Below, piece after piece: positions 53,396-63,745 of a stretch of 64,000 bases of DNA. The notes beneath the pieces are model-generated. The model was given only the letters and a program-made list of their open reading frames with translations, made no database searches and was not told the origin of the DNA. A program made the translations under genes and the position numbers. This stretch comes from Micrasema longulum. Its lineage: Eukaryota > Arthropoda > Insecta > Trichoptera > Brachycentridae. Numbering within the stretch: the stretch's first letter is position 1; each line of letters begins with the position of its first letter. The DNA is taken from positions 38,753 through 102,752 of the forward strand of contig JAGVSM010001245.1 in the NCBI GenBank assembly GCA_022494885.1, in the 5' to 3' direction.

Positions 53396-53642
53396 GATTA
53401 TGGTGGGAAGATAAAATTTATCTTCAAGTTTATCTCCAAAGTAAAATTTAGTTTTTTATGTGAAAAATAGAATATGTTGACAATTTTTTTTTCTAAACAT
53501 GTTCAATTACCGGTTACCGACGAAGATTCCTTGAATTTTTATCCAAATATACACACTTTCGTACATAAATATCGAAATGAGTTAATATCGTCTCAGTATA
53601 TACCGATGAAAATAGTCGTTCTTAATCGCGGCCCAGGTATGA
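53395..53642 (-). mobile_element. MITE family Z, reverse copy
   Basis: TTGATTATGGTGGGAAGATA, CACTTTCGTACATAAATATC and the end TTAATCGCGGCCC. With the preceding copy it forms an inverted pair of about 480 bp. Confidence 0.78.
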
Positions 53643-54510
53643 AATCTATACATCCACATACATAAAATACTCCTTCGCATAATGATTTGATGTATTTCCT
53701 GTCAATTTATAAAATATTATTGTATTAATTTATAATAATATATACATATTTTTGTTCTTTTATTTTGCGTTTTATAATAAAACTAATATAGGTGTACATA
53801 AATTAAATATAAACTTTAATACGTATTGCTTAAAACTGTCTGAACATTTTGTCTCTGTTTATTTAGTCTTTTTGTTTATTCTCATATGTCAAAATGTTTG
53901 TAAAAAAGTATATTGATAAGAGTCCTCGGCACAGGTAACCCCAGTGAGGTCACATTATTTTTATTATTATCTTTGTTTAAAATAGAAAAAATAAATAAAT
54001 ACTCGTTTATAAAATACCTCGATAAGGCCACGTGTAGCTCGGAAACTCAGTAATTAAATAAATAATATTGGTGAAAAATTATGCGTTTTTATTTTATTTT
54101 AATTATGTAATGAATACCCACAAAATTAGTGCTTTAAATATGTTTTTTTTTCTAAAATTTATAATTAATGTCAGATTGACAAATCGCAATAGAATCTCTA
54201 GTGGATTAAATCGTCTGCCAACAAACGTTTGGACGTATTCGAACTATTTTTCAATTCGTTCGGTCAATAATACGAGATAAATAAATAAAATGAAACAAGG
54301 ATCCACGTTCAAATTTTTTTCGTGTTATTGTGCATTCTTGAAATGATTAATTTCTTTTGACGGGTTATAGTGAACTTATAACTCATAGTTTCATATCAGA
54401 GAACGTATTCATTTGACGCTTGACATTGGTAATGAATACAAAAAACACATTAACCCTTCCCGGCCTAAGGGGGGCTTCTAGGACCCCCCGCGTAGCATAC
54501 TTTTTCAAAA
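53643..54510. other. intergenic, one short conserved motif
   Basis: AT-rich. 53925-53958 holds CTCGGCACAGGTAACCCCAG, a reversed copy of the motif described at 6487. Nothing else recognised. Confidence 0.4.
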
Positions 54511-54511
54511 G

Positions 54512-54665
54512 CTTTCGGGTAGTGGTCCCGTGGCTAGTGTTGCGGACTCACGGATCAGAGGTCCGAGGTTCAAACCCCACTCTACCCCCACTTGATTTTC
54601 ATTTTTTAATAGTGAGTTATTTGCTACTCGTTGAAACTGGCAAGCAAAATATTACTTTTTTACTC
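54512..54665 (+). mobile_element. tRNA-derived SINE, family 1
   Basis: GTGGTCCCGTGGCTAGTGTT, B box GGTTCAAACC, body ACTTGATTTTCATTTTTTAA, AGTGAGTTATTTGC. Confidence 0.85.
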
Positions 54666-54849
54666 AAAAAAAAAAAACTTTTTTGCCAATCATCACATTT
54701 ATTTAATTTTTTTACCTTATCCTACCCCTAATATTAAAAATGTATCGAAATTATAAAAATATTTTTCTGCCGAATTCTTTCAATAGTAATAAACCTTTGT
54801 CTTTGCTTTCTCCCCGTGCAAACACCGAACATTACAATCCATCGCCCTA

Positions 54850-55130
54850 CTGTTTAATTAAGCTCAGAAACATCAACAGATGAAAGATTTGAAGAAACAT
54901 AGATGTTTAAATACGGACAGAATAGAGAATATAACACAGTCTGCAAAATGGCCATTTGAACCAGCCAATGACAGGTCATAAGCCCTGTAGATGTCTTGAC
55001 TTCTATATTACCCTCTCTGAAATGTTCTTCATCTCTGTTGTAATATCTTAATATTAACAGCTCCCCAGGTAGTTGAATCCAGTCCTTGTCTACAAAAATT
55101 TGGATAAACTTAATATATTGTTGATTAATC
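54850..55130 (+). mobile_element. Repeat family X, copy
   Basis: CATCAACAGATGAAAGATTT, AGCCAATGACAGGTCATAAG, and the end GTTGAATCCAGTCCTTGTCT. The 5' head is missing. Confidence 0.85.
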
Positions 55131-55169
55131 CACCTGGTCCATAAAGAAGTATAGAAATTGAAAAAATAA

Positions 55170-55420
55170 AATTCAGGCGTTGCCTAGTATGTAGGTGAAA
55201 TAATTCTTGAAATATTTAACTTTACAAACATCAACAGATGAACGAATCGAAGAAATATGGATGTTCGAATATGGGCAGAATGGTGAATGTTACACAATGT
55301 GTAAAGTGGCCACTTAAACCATCCAATGACAGGTCATAAGCCCTGTAGATGCCTAGACTTTATTACCCTCTTTGAAATATTCTTCACCTCTGTTATAATA
55401 TGTTAATCTTTGATATGTTT
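55170..55420 (+). mobile_element. Repeat family X, second copy in direct orientation
   Basis: CAGGCGTTGCCTAGTATGTA, ATGGGCAGAATGGTGAATGT, CATCCAATGACAGGTCATAA. The 3' end is missing. Confidence 0.85.
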
Positions 55421-56090
55421 GTCATTTTGCACGTGTGCTCTTTGTTCGCTTTTTTCCAGCCACAAGCACAAAAATCCGGATTTCGTGCTTTACGTTTTAC
55501 ATGCGTTCCCCCTCCTAACTCCTCGCTGTACCTCCGCGCTAACAGGTGGTGCGACATTAGTTCAGCGCTGTTCAACGTGTCGCATCGAGACCAGCGCGAT
55601 ATCATATCCTCTCGCAACAGTATTTTATGAAAAAATTAATGAATTTCATAGAAAACTCAAAATATTATGAAACAGTTTTATAAACACTATTTATGACGTT
55701 TTTTTCCAAGGCGTATTTATAGCATTTTAGCTGGGGTTTTTCTTTGGGATTTTTTTCACGATCTTACTCGGAAAGGTTAACCCAGCCGATACACCAAGAT
55801 AAAATACCTATACAATGGCGCTTTAATCGATATGATAAGCCATTCGCGTGTCCATATTTTTCTGTTTTGTGGTCATAATTTATTACTATAATATTTATTA
55901 TTCTTTATCTACGAATTCCAAAGCAGCTGTAACAAGGTTTTAAGCCGAAACTGAAATCGAATTTTGGCTTTTGTTTTAGTAACTTATCGTACACCAAAAC
56001 CTTTTAAAATAACCCAAAAGATTTTTTTATTTAATGTGTTTTTATATGTGAGTTTCATGCATATTTTTTTTTTTTTTTAAGTTATATTAG
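55421..56090. other. intergenic with one GC-richer block
   Basis: 55490-55620 is GC-richer (CCTCGCTGTACCTCCGCGCT) and open in several frames, but resembles no family I know. The rest is AT-rich. Confidence 0.35.
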
Positions 56091-56094
56091 CGTT

Positions 56095-56215
56095 CTCATA
56101 ATTTACCCAAATAGTTCAATTTTGGTGGCCATTTTTAACGACTTGTAAATAACTCACTATTGCAAGCTAGGGTAGAGTGGGGTTTGAACCTCGGACCTCT
56201 GGACTACAAACCGAT
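56095..56215 (-). mobile_element. tRNA-derived SINE, family 1, 5'-truncated
   Basis: The minus strand: B box GGTTCAAACCCCACTCTACC, AGTGAGTTATTTACAAGTCG. Most of the tRNA-like head is deleted. Confidence 0.7.
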
Positions 56216-56281
56216 TATTTATGTTTTATATGTATTTGATATAATGGTTTAATTCTGTTTAATAAGGCATGTCTTTAATGT

Positions 56282-56430
56282 TGCCCTCGGCACGGGACAC
56301 CCCAGTGAGAAAGTGATACATAAATTGTAAAAGAACAAAAAAAAATGACAAGTCATAACCACTGTAAATGCCTAGAGTTCTATATTCCCTTCTATAAAAT
56401 GTTTTTTGTCTCTGTTGTAATATATAAATG
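56282..56430. repeat. Short motif copy, then family X snippet
   Basis: CCTCGGCACGGGACACCCCA is the motif of 6487 reversed. From 56345 family X tail sequence follows (TGACAAGTCATAACCACTGT, ATGCCTAGAGTTCTATATTC). Confidence 0.6.
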
Positions 56431-56439
56431 TAATATGAA

Positions 56440-57220
56440 GATTAACATCCCTATTTAAATAAGAAACTAATTTAAATACTCTATTTCATATTAATAATGT
56501 TTTAAAAAATGTGTTTTCAATAATAATAATTAATGATTTAAATATTTGTCTTTTCGTTTTTTTTTTTTTTTTTTTATTTAATAGCATAATTATACATTTT
56601 TACAATTTAAAAAAAATTTCACTTGTTATATTTTTACTAAAACTAAAATCCCACCAAGCCACTTTTTGTAGCTTGTTGGTGAAGATTATATTTATACTGA
56701 CTTAATAATATTATTTACATTTATAAAAACAATGAATAACAGATAAAAATTAACAGCCGGAAAGATCAGAATAAACATGTTTATACAAATAATAAAATTT
56801 AAATTTATTTTTTAAATACAAGAAAATATATGAAAAATTAAAACATTTACACCTTAGCTACTATTCATATATAAACTCTTGATCGAGTAGCCACTCTCTT
56901 ATTTTGCTCTTGTTACAATGTGAGTTAAATTTAAGTTCTTTTGGTAATAAATAAAAAATTCTAGGTACCAAATATTTGAGAGTTCTATTTCCATATTTAT
57001 TACATACTTTTGTTTATCTGCAGTGATCCATTAAATAATTAAATTTTTATCTGCTAACCTATGTCTATTATCATTCATTTCAATTCATCTGTAAGTCCGG
57101 ACTTGACACGGATTTTATTTCTAGCAAGTCGGGAATTTAGTATGAAAGCACTTTAATCGAATAATGTGATTAAATGAAAGTCGACTTTTTCTTCCTCAGG
57201 GTTACTTACCCTAGTTAAAC
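56440..57220. other. intergenic, nothing recognised
   Basis: AT-rich. The T-run at 56559-56575 is reminiscent of a reversed poly(A). Confidence 0.4.
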
Positions 57221-57224
57221 AGGC

Positions 57225-57660
57225 AAAGTAACTGTATAATGTAATTGTTATAACTATGTTTAATTTTCTAAATGACTTTATTGATGTACCATCGTTACTG
57301 GAACATGTGGCATTCAATGTTCCGATCCGCCGGTTGCGAAATAATAATGTGCTGTTTCTTGATCAGCATAGCAAAAACTATGGCTTGCATGCACCAACGT
57401 CCCGATTGTGTTGCATCGTAAACTCGAGACAAAATCTGCACTTTTTTGGTCATTCTCTTTTTTAGTCTTTTTCTAGATTTAAACAATCACTAAATAAGAT
57501 CGGCCAGATTTTGTCTTAAGGTAGTAATTATTATTTAATTTTTGTTCTAGTTTTAATTTTCTTTAGTTGTATATTATTTCAATTTCACCTGTATATATTA
57601 TAAATAAATGTTTTAACCATTGTGAAATGGACTCAATAAGTCCGTAAATAAATGTATATT
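57225..57660 (+). pseudogene. LINE C-terminus and 3' end, diverged copy
   Basis: 57256-57465 encodes FIDVPSLLEHVAFNVPIRRL, LFLDQHSKNYGLHAPTSRLC and a frameshift before the last residues. The tail has ATAAGTCCGTAAATAAATGT. A diverged relative of the 47-51 kb copies. Confidence 0.85.
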
Positions 57661-57851
57661 TAATAGAGCAAATAAACAAACACATAGGATAAATGAATGT
57701 ACGAATTATTATAACATTGAATAAATATAATTATTCTTTATTACTTTACTTAAAACTTCATTATATTTATTAATTTTTTTAACTTTTCGTTTATATCAAT
57801 TATTATTTATTATTTTACCAATCAGTTGACGGCCTACAGTAGGGACTACAC

Positions 57852-58108
57852 CGGCCCCGTGGTGTAGTGATTAGCTTGTTTGCCTACCCGACATATGTTG
57901 ACATGAAATATTGATTTTGATTTTAAAACATGTTTTCACACAAAAATATTTTCATAATCCCTGGACTGGCACCTGAAGCGTAAGACTGATCATCGTACCT
58001 TCAAATAAATAAATAAAAAAAGTGATCAAGATACGCTGCGATTGCTGTACCAATACAGTTCCCTATGCACTATTAGGTGCGGAAAGAGAATGATGATGAT
58101 TAGTTGAT
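57852..58108 (+). mobile_element. tRNA-derived SINE, family 2
   Basis: Head GGCCCCGTGGTGTAGTGATT, AGCTTGTTTGCCTACC, body ATCCCTGGACTGGCACCTGA, AGCGTAAGACTGATC, and the 3' part CACTATTAGGTGCGGAAAGA with a (ATG)n tail. Confidence 0.85.
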
Positions 58109-58124
58109 GTTAATAATAGCTAAT

Positions 58125-58670
58125 TGATAGCCCAGAAATTGTTAGAGGCATTTCATTTCGAGTCCCTGTCCATAAAACTCGTCAATCTGTACTCTTCGAC
58201 ATTCCTAACTCAATGACTAATTATTTGAAAAATAGCACTCTTCGAAGAATACAGATTACCTTTAATGACAGTTTTAGTGACATCGACATATTACATTGTA
58301 AATACCATATTTTTATCTAATCTGTTAAAGACATTTTAAATTTATCTCCTGCTTGACTTTTGACTTTTAACTTTTAATTTGAATTTTAATTTGACTTTTA
58401 ATTTTATCTTTTAATTTAAACTTTTCAATTTTAATTCTTAATTTTAACTTTTTATTTTAATTTAAATTTTTAATTTTAATTTTAACTTTTGATTTCAACT
58501 CTTCTTCATATTTTTATTTTTTTAGAATTCAATTATTTTTCCCCTCTCCTCCTGCATTCATAATAAATAAGTGTGAAATCTGTAATTGGTCTTACTTTTT
58601 TTTATTGTTCTTTTGTACCTTGTTTCATATAAAGACTGTATGATTTCCTTAATAAATAAACAATTATTTA
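58125..58670 (+). pseudogene. LINE C-terminus and 3' end
   Basis: 58145 onward encodes RGISFRVPVHKTRQSVLFDI, PNSMTNYLKNSTLRRIQITF, the polymerase C-terminal pattern. The end at 58594-58665 resembles 1-80. Confidence 0.72.
58355..58500. repeat. Low-complexity TTTTAATT tract
   Basis: Degenerate repeats of TTTTAATT / TTTTAACT about 7 to 14 bases apart, inside the LINE 3' region. Looks like an expanded simple repeat. Confidence 0.8.
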
Positions 58671-59400
58671 ACATGTCAATAATTTTACTTCCAAATTAAT
58701 CTTGAAGTGCTGTTTTTATATCTAGAAAGTCGAGTCATAAATTTGAATCGTGTCGTATAGCTATTTATTGCAAATAATCATTTTAAAAATATGCATAACT
58801 TAATTCATAATTTATCGATGTAAATCCATAGCTTATAAATAATACATCAGTATTTATCTATTGAAGTGATAATAGTGGATGTCGATAAACACAATGAGTA
58901 ATAATAATACACACCATATCGAGGTTTTACTGACAGAATGCATTAAGTCATTAAAACAAGTTCCGAGATAATCGCATTTAAAGCTTTTTTATTCTTCCAA
59001 CGCTTTTTTTCTCCTACAATTTTATTTAAGTGAGTAATCTTTATTCTAGGCATAGCATAAAATTTGATATCAACGTCTTGAACCTATATTCAAAAATACT
59101 TAAAATTTATAAAGACTGTTGACTTAATGCATTCTGTCAGTATAACCTTGATATATTATTACGATTACATACCATCTCGCTGTGCAGAGAACCACGTTCA
59201 CTTTGCAAGACTCAAACAACGACTGAACGGCTGTGCGTTTTCAGAAGGCGCCAGGAGAGAGGCGTCGCGACGTTCGGCCGGAAAAGGCGCTCGGAGTGGG
59301 GTGAGTGTTTCTGAAAACAATATTACTCACTTTATTTATTTATTCGACGGCTAACGCCTTTAACAAAGTATAAAATAATAATTAACAACAATTATTATGA
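58671..59400. other. intergenic, inverted ATTCTGTCAG pair and GC-richer patch
   Basis: CTGACAGAATGCATTAAGTC (58930) returns inverted at 59117-59142 (GACTTAATGCATTCTGTCAG), a 20-bp perfect inverted repeat about 170 bp apart. A GC-richer patch, GAAGGCGCCAGGAGAGAGGC, follows at 59243. Confidence 0.6.
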
Positions 59401-59407
59401 AACACCT

Positions 59408-59982
59408 GTAGCTCAATCACAAATAACCATCGACGCTGACGTGCTAATAAGCGACATGATAACAATTTATCGTATTCGCGATCACAACGCAACATTCGTG
59501 AACACCTAATATTAAATGTCAAAATATTTACGTTTCGCGACGCTGCGCAATCACATATTTGAATTTCACCGGTGTAAATAGTGAATATATTCCAAAACTG
59601 CTATTTTTATTTATTTATTCATTATATATCATGCTATTTATTGCATTTAGCCAGCAGTTGGCAAGCCAAATGTCAAGAAAAGCAGTAGCCATAGTAATTA
59701 TTCGTAATTTAATTTTCACTTTTTTGTATTCGGTACTCCTTACTATTTTGCAAATGCAATATATTGTAATATATTTTATAGTTAACGTTGATTTTTCGCC
59801 AGTAAACTGTATTTGTTTACAAGGAAAACAAAAAACAAACTGACACGAGCGTTGATTTAGAAATTACACGCGCGTTGACTTATGACTGCGATAACTAAAG
59901 CATGTTCATTATTGTTCACTGTGATCGCTCAAATGTTTAGCATGTTTTTAAGCACGCCGATAATTATTTGTGATTAAGCTAC
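59408..59982 (+). mobile_element. MITE family Y, complete copy 3
   Basis: Ends GTAGCTCAATCACAAATAAC and GTTATTTGTGATTAAGCTAC-like inverse (one change); 575 bp. The interior agrees with 33396-33971. The 94-codon frame inside is not protein-like. Confidence 0.85.
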
Positions 59983-60054
59983 TGTACAACAAACTTTAAA
60001 ACATACAATTATATTTTAGTATAATTTTATCGTCAACAATTATTTGAGTATGTC

Positions 60055-60312
60055 CCGAGTGTTTGTAGACAGGCTGGATTTCCTCCCTAGGGAGTTATTA
60101 ACATCTAAATTAGTTGTAACAGAGGAGGAAAACATTTTTGCGAAGGGAATATGAAAATCTAGGCATTTACAGGGCTTATGACCGGTCATTGGCTGGTTTA
60201 GGGGGCTGCTTTACGAACACATTCAACAAAAGAGCTAAAACCTTTATCATGTGGGTGAGATTCATCCGTTAAAAGATTCATCAGAGTTAAGTATACATTG
60301 ATAAAGACACGT
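60055..60312 (-). mobile_element. Repeat family X, reverse copy
   Basis: TGTAGACAGGCTGGATTTCC, TTACAGGGCTTATGACCGGT and CATTGGCTGGTTTAGG, the inverse of the X core. Confidence 0.8.
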
Positions 60313-60429
60313 GTGTTGCTTTGAATCCGGTCGGCAGAAAATAAATAACTGGTTAAAAATAAAGTTGTTTCATATTTATTTGATTTATATTAAAATCTGA
60401 CTAAGACATATCGACAAAAACTAAATAAA

Positions 60430-60715
60430 ACCATTTACAAATTACAACAGGGATGGAAAATACCTTAAAAAAGGAAATATGGAAGTCTGGGCATTTACAG
60501 GGCTTTTACCTGTCATTGACTGATTTAAGTAGCCACTTTACAAACCAGCCAATAACAGGTCATAAGCCCTATAAATGCCTAGACTCCCATATTCCCTTTT
60601 TAAGGTATTCTCCATCCCTTTTGTAATATGTTAATCTTAATGACTCCCGAGGGTGTGAAATCCAGTATTTTGTCTACAAACATTTTGACAAACTCAAATA
60701 TTGTTAAAAAAAACA
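60430..60715. mobile_element. Repeat family X, inverted pair
   Basis: 60436-60545 is reversed X (TTACAGGGCTTTTACCTGTC). From 60546 forward X follows (AGCCAATAACAGGTCATAAG..AAATCCAGTATTTTGTC). The two arms of about 95 bp can pair, giving a hairpin at about 60436-60632. Confidence 0.8.
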
Positions 60716-60962
60716 TATTTAAATGACAAACAGATGTCGAAACTATTGAGAAAGTCGCTGAAATGAAGTATTTGGGTATAATAAATATTAGACTCGACAT
60801 TAACTTTGAATGCAAATTTTTAATATGTTTTTAAAAAAATATCTAAAAAATATTATTTCTCGGTAGATTGAAGAATAAATTAGATAGAAATACTGCAGAA
60901 CTCATACATAAAATTTATATTTATTTATACTTTTTCAATGTTAGTATTCTTTTTTTTATACA

Positions 60963-61010
60963 GAATAATGTTCCCTCACTGGGGTGTCCCGTGCCGAGAG
61001 AAACATTGTA
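60963..61010. repeat. Short conserved motif, copy 4
   Basis: TCACTGGGGTGTCCCGTGCC then GAGAG, the best match to the copy at 6487. Confidence 0.6.
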
Positions 61011-61104
61011 CAATAAGTAAAACATGCCTTAAATTAGTTATTTAACAAAGTCAACATAATAATAAAATAAAAACGCAATTAATCGAATTATCAATTACAT
61101 AAGG

Positions 61105-61905
61105 CCCTAATTTCATTATATTATACATTTGGAATACGCATATCAGATATGGAATCCCCAGTATGCCATATATATAAGTAGAATAGAAAATATTCAAAAC
61201 AAATTTATAAAGTACCTTAAATACAAAACCGGTATTTCTTATGTATCTACTCTCATTGCCTCCACCTTCCATGGAATCATTTCTCTACAATACCGCAGAG
61301 TGTGTGCGGACCAACTACTGCTTTACAAAATTATGACAGGAATGATTGGCTGTACAGAGCTGCTTGGTTTAATAACAATACATGTGCCAGCCAGGATTTG
61401 TAGACGGTACCACCTGTTTTATGTACCAATAAGTGAAACATCGTATGTTAAAAATGCTTTTTTTCGTAGGACTTTTTCAATGTACAATACAAAATTTAAA
61501 AATATAGATTACACAAACATCACTCTGTCAGATTTAAAATTCACACTAAAAATGTATTATGTAACTTAGTAGACATTATAATAATAAATATGTACATCTC
61601 CCCTCCCCTCCTTATCCTATCTTCAAGCATTCTTGTCCTAATCCCGCCCAATTTACAGTAACTTAATGTTCTTAAAATAAATATTTAAAAAATCTTTGAT
61701 TATTAAATACATGAAAATAACATTTTTATATGTATAAATTGTATGTATATATATTATATTTGATATGTAATATATTTTCTTTACTAACTTTGTATACTAT
61801 GTGGAAATCTGTTATTAGTTCTGAGTTTATACACTATATCTGTTTGTTTACTAAAAATATGTATGTAGAACTGTTGATTTCCCAAATAAAATTAAAAATT
61901 AAAAA
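61105..61905 (+). pseudogene. 5'-truncated LINE, C-terminal domain and 3' end
   Basis: 61129-61569 (146 codons) encodes QIWNPQYAIYISRIENIQNK, LQYRRVCADQLLLYKIMTGM and HVPARICRRYHLFYVP. The tail TACTAAAAATATGTATGTAG..CCCAAATAAAATTAAAAATT leads into an A-run. Same family as 9009-9777, less decayed. Confidence 0.88.
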
Positions 61906-62385
61906 AAAAAAAAAATAATAATAATAATAAGCAATATAAACTAAAATAATCATAAAAAACATGACCAATTTATATAAACCTGTAGACCAAATTTCATAAA
62001 CAGTACACAAATGTTTACCAATTTGGCTTGATCCACTCATCGATCCGTACGCAACCCACCTCCACTATCCATTTCTTAATAGCAATTTTAAATAAATTTA
62101 AATAAATCTGAAGTATGTAGTTTTTATTTTTTAAAGTAATTGATTAAAATTATTTTATCACGAAAAGGAACAATAATTTTGTACTGCGCTTGTGTTGCAC
62201 AATCAAAGGAAAATCTTTTTTTTTTTTTAATTTCCGTAAAATATGGACTCTTTTCTCTTTTAAAACATGTATTATAGATTCGTTTTTAATATTTCAGTAT
62301 TACAATATAATTTTTTAATCCAATGGCCGTATTAAAAAAATATTTTTTTAATGCAAGTAATTGATTCTCATTTAATTTCTGAGTG
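61906..62385. other. Microsatellite and intergenic sequence
   Basis: An A-run then (AAT)n at 61901-61930, and a T-run at 62218-62229. Nothing else recognised. Confidence 0.5.
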
Positions 62386-62389
62386 GCAC

Positions 62390-62600
62390 ACATTCGACAT
62401 GTCCGGTGACATCACCGCCCCTGACTGCACGTAAGAGTAGGCAGAGAGAGCGGGCGCCGCCATGTCTCGTCCGCTTGACGTGACGGTCCGTGACGGCCCG
62501 TGACGGCCAGTGACGGACCATGACGGCTAGCGATAATATATATGATTTGCGCTCTATCGTCATTGCCTACGCTCGTGGACCTTAGCCCGTTGTACTGTGG
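62390..62600. other. GC-rich segment
   Basis: GACATCACCGCCCCTGACTG and GAGCGGGCGCCGCCATGTCT, including a good translation-start context, but the frame closes after 13 codons. It could be promoter-like or part of an element. Confidence 0.35.
62481..62530 (+). repeat. Five tandem 10-bp units TGACGGNCCN
   Basis: Units TGACGGTCCG, TGACGGCCCG, TGACGGCCAG, TGACGGACCA and TGACGGCTAG stand in exact 10-bp register. Confidence 0.9.
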
Positions 62601-62644
62601 ACCATTTGAGATTTTATCGGTCGGAAGTTATTACAAGTTTATAT

Positions 62645-62810
62645 CGAGTTGTGGTCCTGTGGCTAGTTTCTGGGACTCACGGATCAAAGGTCCGTGGTTC
62701 GAATCCCACTCTACTCCAACTTGATTCCCATTTTCCAATAGTGAGTTATGTACAACTCGTTAAAAATGGCCCTCAAAATGAAATATTTGGGTCAGTCATA
62801 GAACCAAAAA
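62645..62810 (+). mobile_element. tRNA-derived SINE, family 1
   Basis: TGTGGTCCTGTGGCTAGTTT, B box GGTTCGAATCC, AACTTGATTCCCATTTTCCA, AAATGGCCCTCAAAATGAAA. Confidence 0.87.
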
Positions 62811-62884
62811 AAACATATTTTTCTTATAAAAACAAAAAAAAAGTCGGCGAAAATGTACAATTTAAAATATGTTTTTCCCTTTTA

Positions 62885-62990
62885 ATTTACGGAGAGAGAA
62901 AATATTTTTGAAATGGGAATGTTACAGTCTATGCATTTACAGAGCTTATGACCTGACACCAGCCAATGACAGGCAGCGTCGGATCTAACA
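62885..62990 (-). repeat. Repeat family X fragment, reverse
   Basis: TGCATTTACAGAGCTTATGA and CCTGACACCAGCCAATGACA; an inverted overlap of the X core with itself. Confidence 0.6.
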
Positions 62991-63054
62991 GGATCTAGCG
63001 CCCCGTAGCCTTATTGAAAAGAGACGGGAATATACTCGTTTATTAGTTATTTAT

Positions 63055-63200
63055 CACAATCATCACCCCTTTCCTCAACTAATGGTGCATAGGGCACTGC
63101 ATCAGTACACCAATCGTTCAATAATATCTTAATTATTTTCGTTACATGAAGGTAAGATAATCAGTCTTATGGTTCAGGTGCCAGTCCAGAGAATATAAAA
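63055..63200 (-). mobile_element. SINE family 2, 3' part
   Basis: The minus strand: GACTGGCACCTGAACCATAA, GACTGATTATCTTACC and CACCATTAGTTGAGG. The head is missing. Confidence 0.75.
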
Positions 63201-63334
63201 TATTCTATTTTAAATCACATTTTTAAATAAATAAATATACAAGTTAATACGAGCGTATTATTCTTCCCTCCTTTTTAAGCAAGCGCCTCGTTATTTGTGC
63301 CAACTATACCCATGGTAGACCCGGTTCGGCTCCG

Positions 63335-63478
63335 ATGGCAGGTCATAAGCCCTGTAAATGCCTAGACTTCCATATTCCCTTCCATTATCTCTGTTGCAAT
63401 AAATTTCAATCTTGATAACTCCCCGGGAGTAAAATCCAGCCTTAACTACAAACATTTGGACATGCTCAAAATATTATT
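63335..63478 (+). repeat. Repeat family X, 3' part
   Basis: GGCAGGTCATAAGCCCTGTA, AATGCCTAGACTTCCATATT and CTCCCCGGGAGTAAAATCCA. Confidence 0.75.
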
Positions 63479-63604
63479 ATTTTCTCTTTAGACACAATTA
63501 TGAGGAAGTTCAGTGTATTTTTTTATTTGTTAATAGCCTAAACTAAGCCATTTTTTTTTTTTTTTTCATTAGCGCTATGATCTTTTTAAGTTTTGTATTT
63601 CTGA

Positions 63605-63745
63605 AACACTCCACGTGTGACGTCAGAGGTGGTTCTCTGTTAGTTCTTCCCATTAGTTCGTTGACGGTAAGCCAACCGGATATCCTTCATAGCTCTCGCA
63701 TCATTGGTTGGTTCATATGAACCAGTGACGTCAATCAAAGTAGTG
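63605..63745 (+). repeat. Repeat family V, copy 2
   Basis: CACGTGTGACGTCAGAGGTG, TCATTGGTTGGTTCATATGA and CAGTGACGTCAATCAAAGTA; relative of 50645-50825. Confidence 0.6.

Noticed and set aside
62461..62502. ATG in a perfect GCCGCC context as a gene start
   Set aside because: The frame ends after 13 codons and no donor site is seen.
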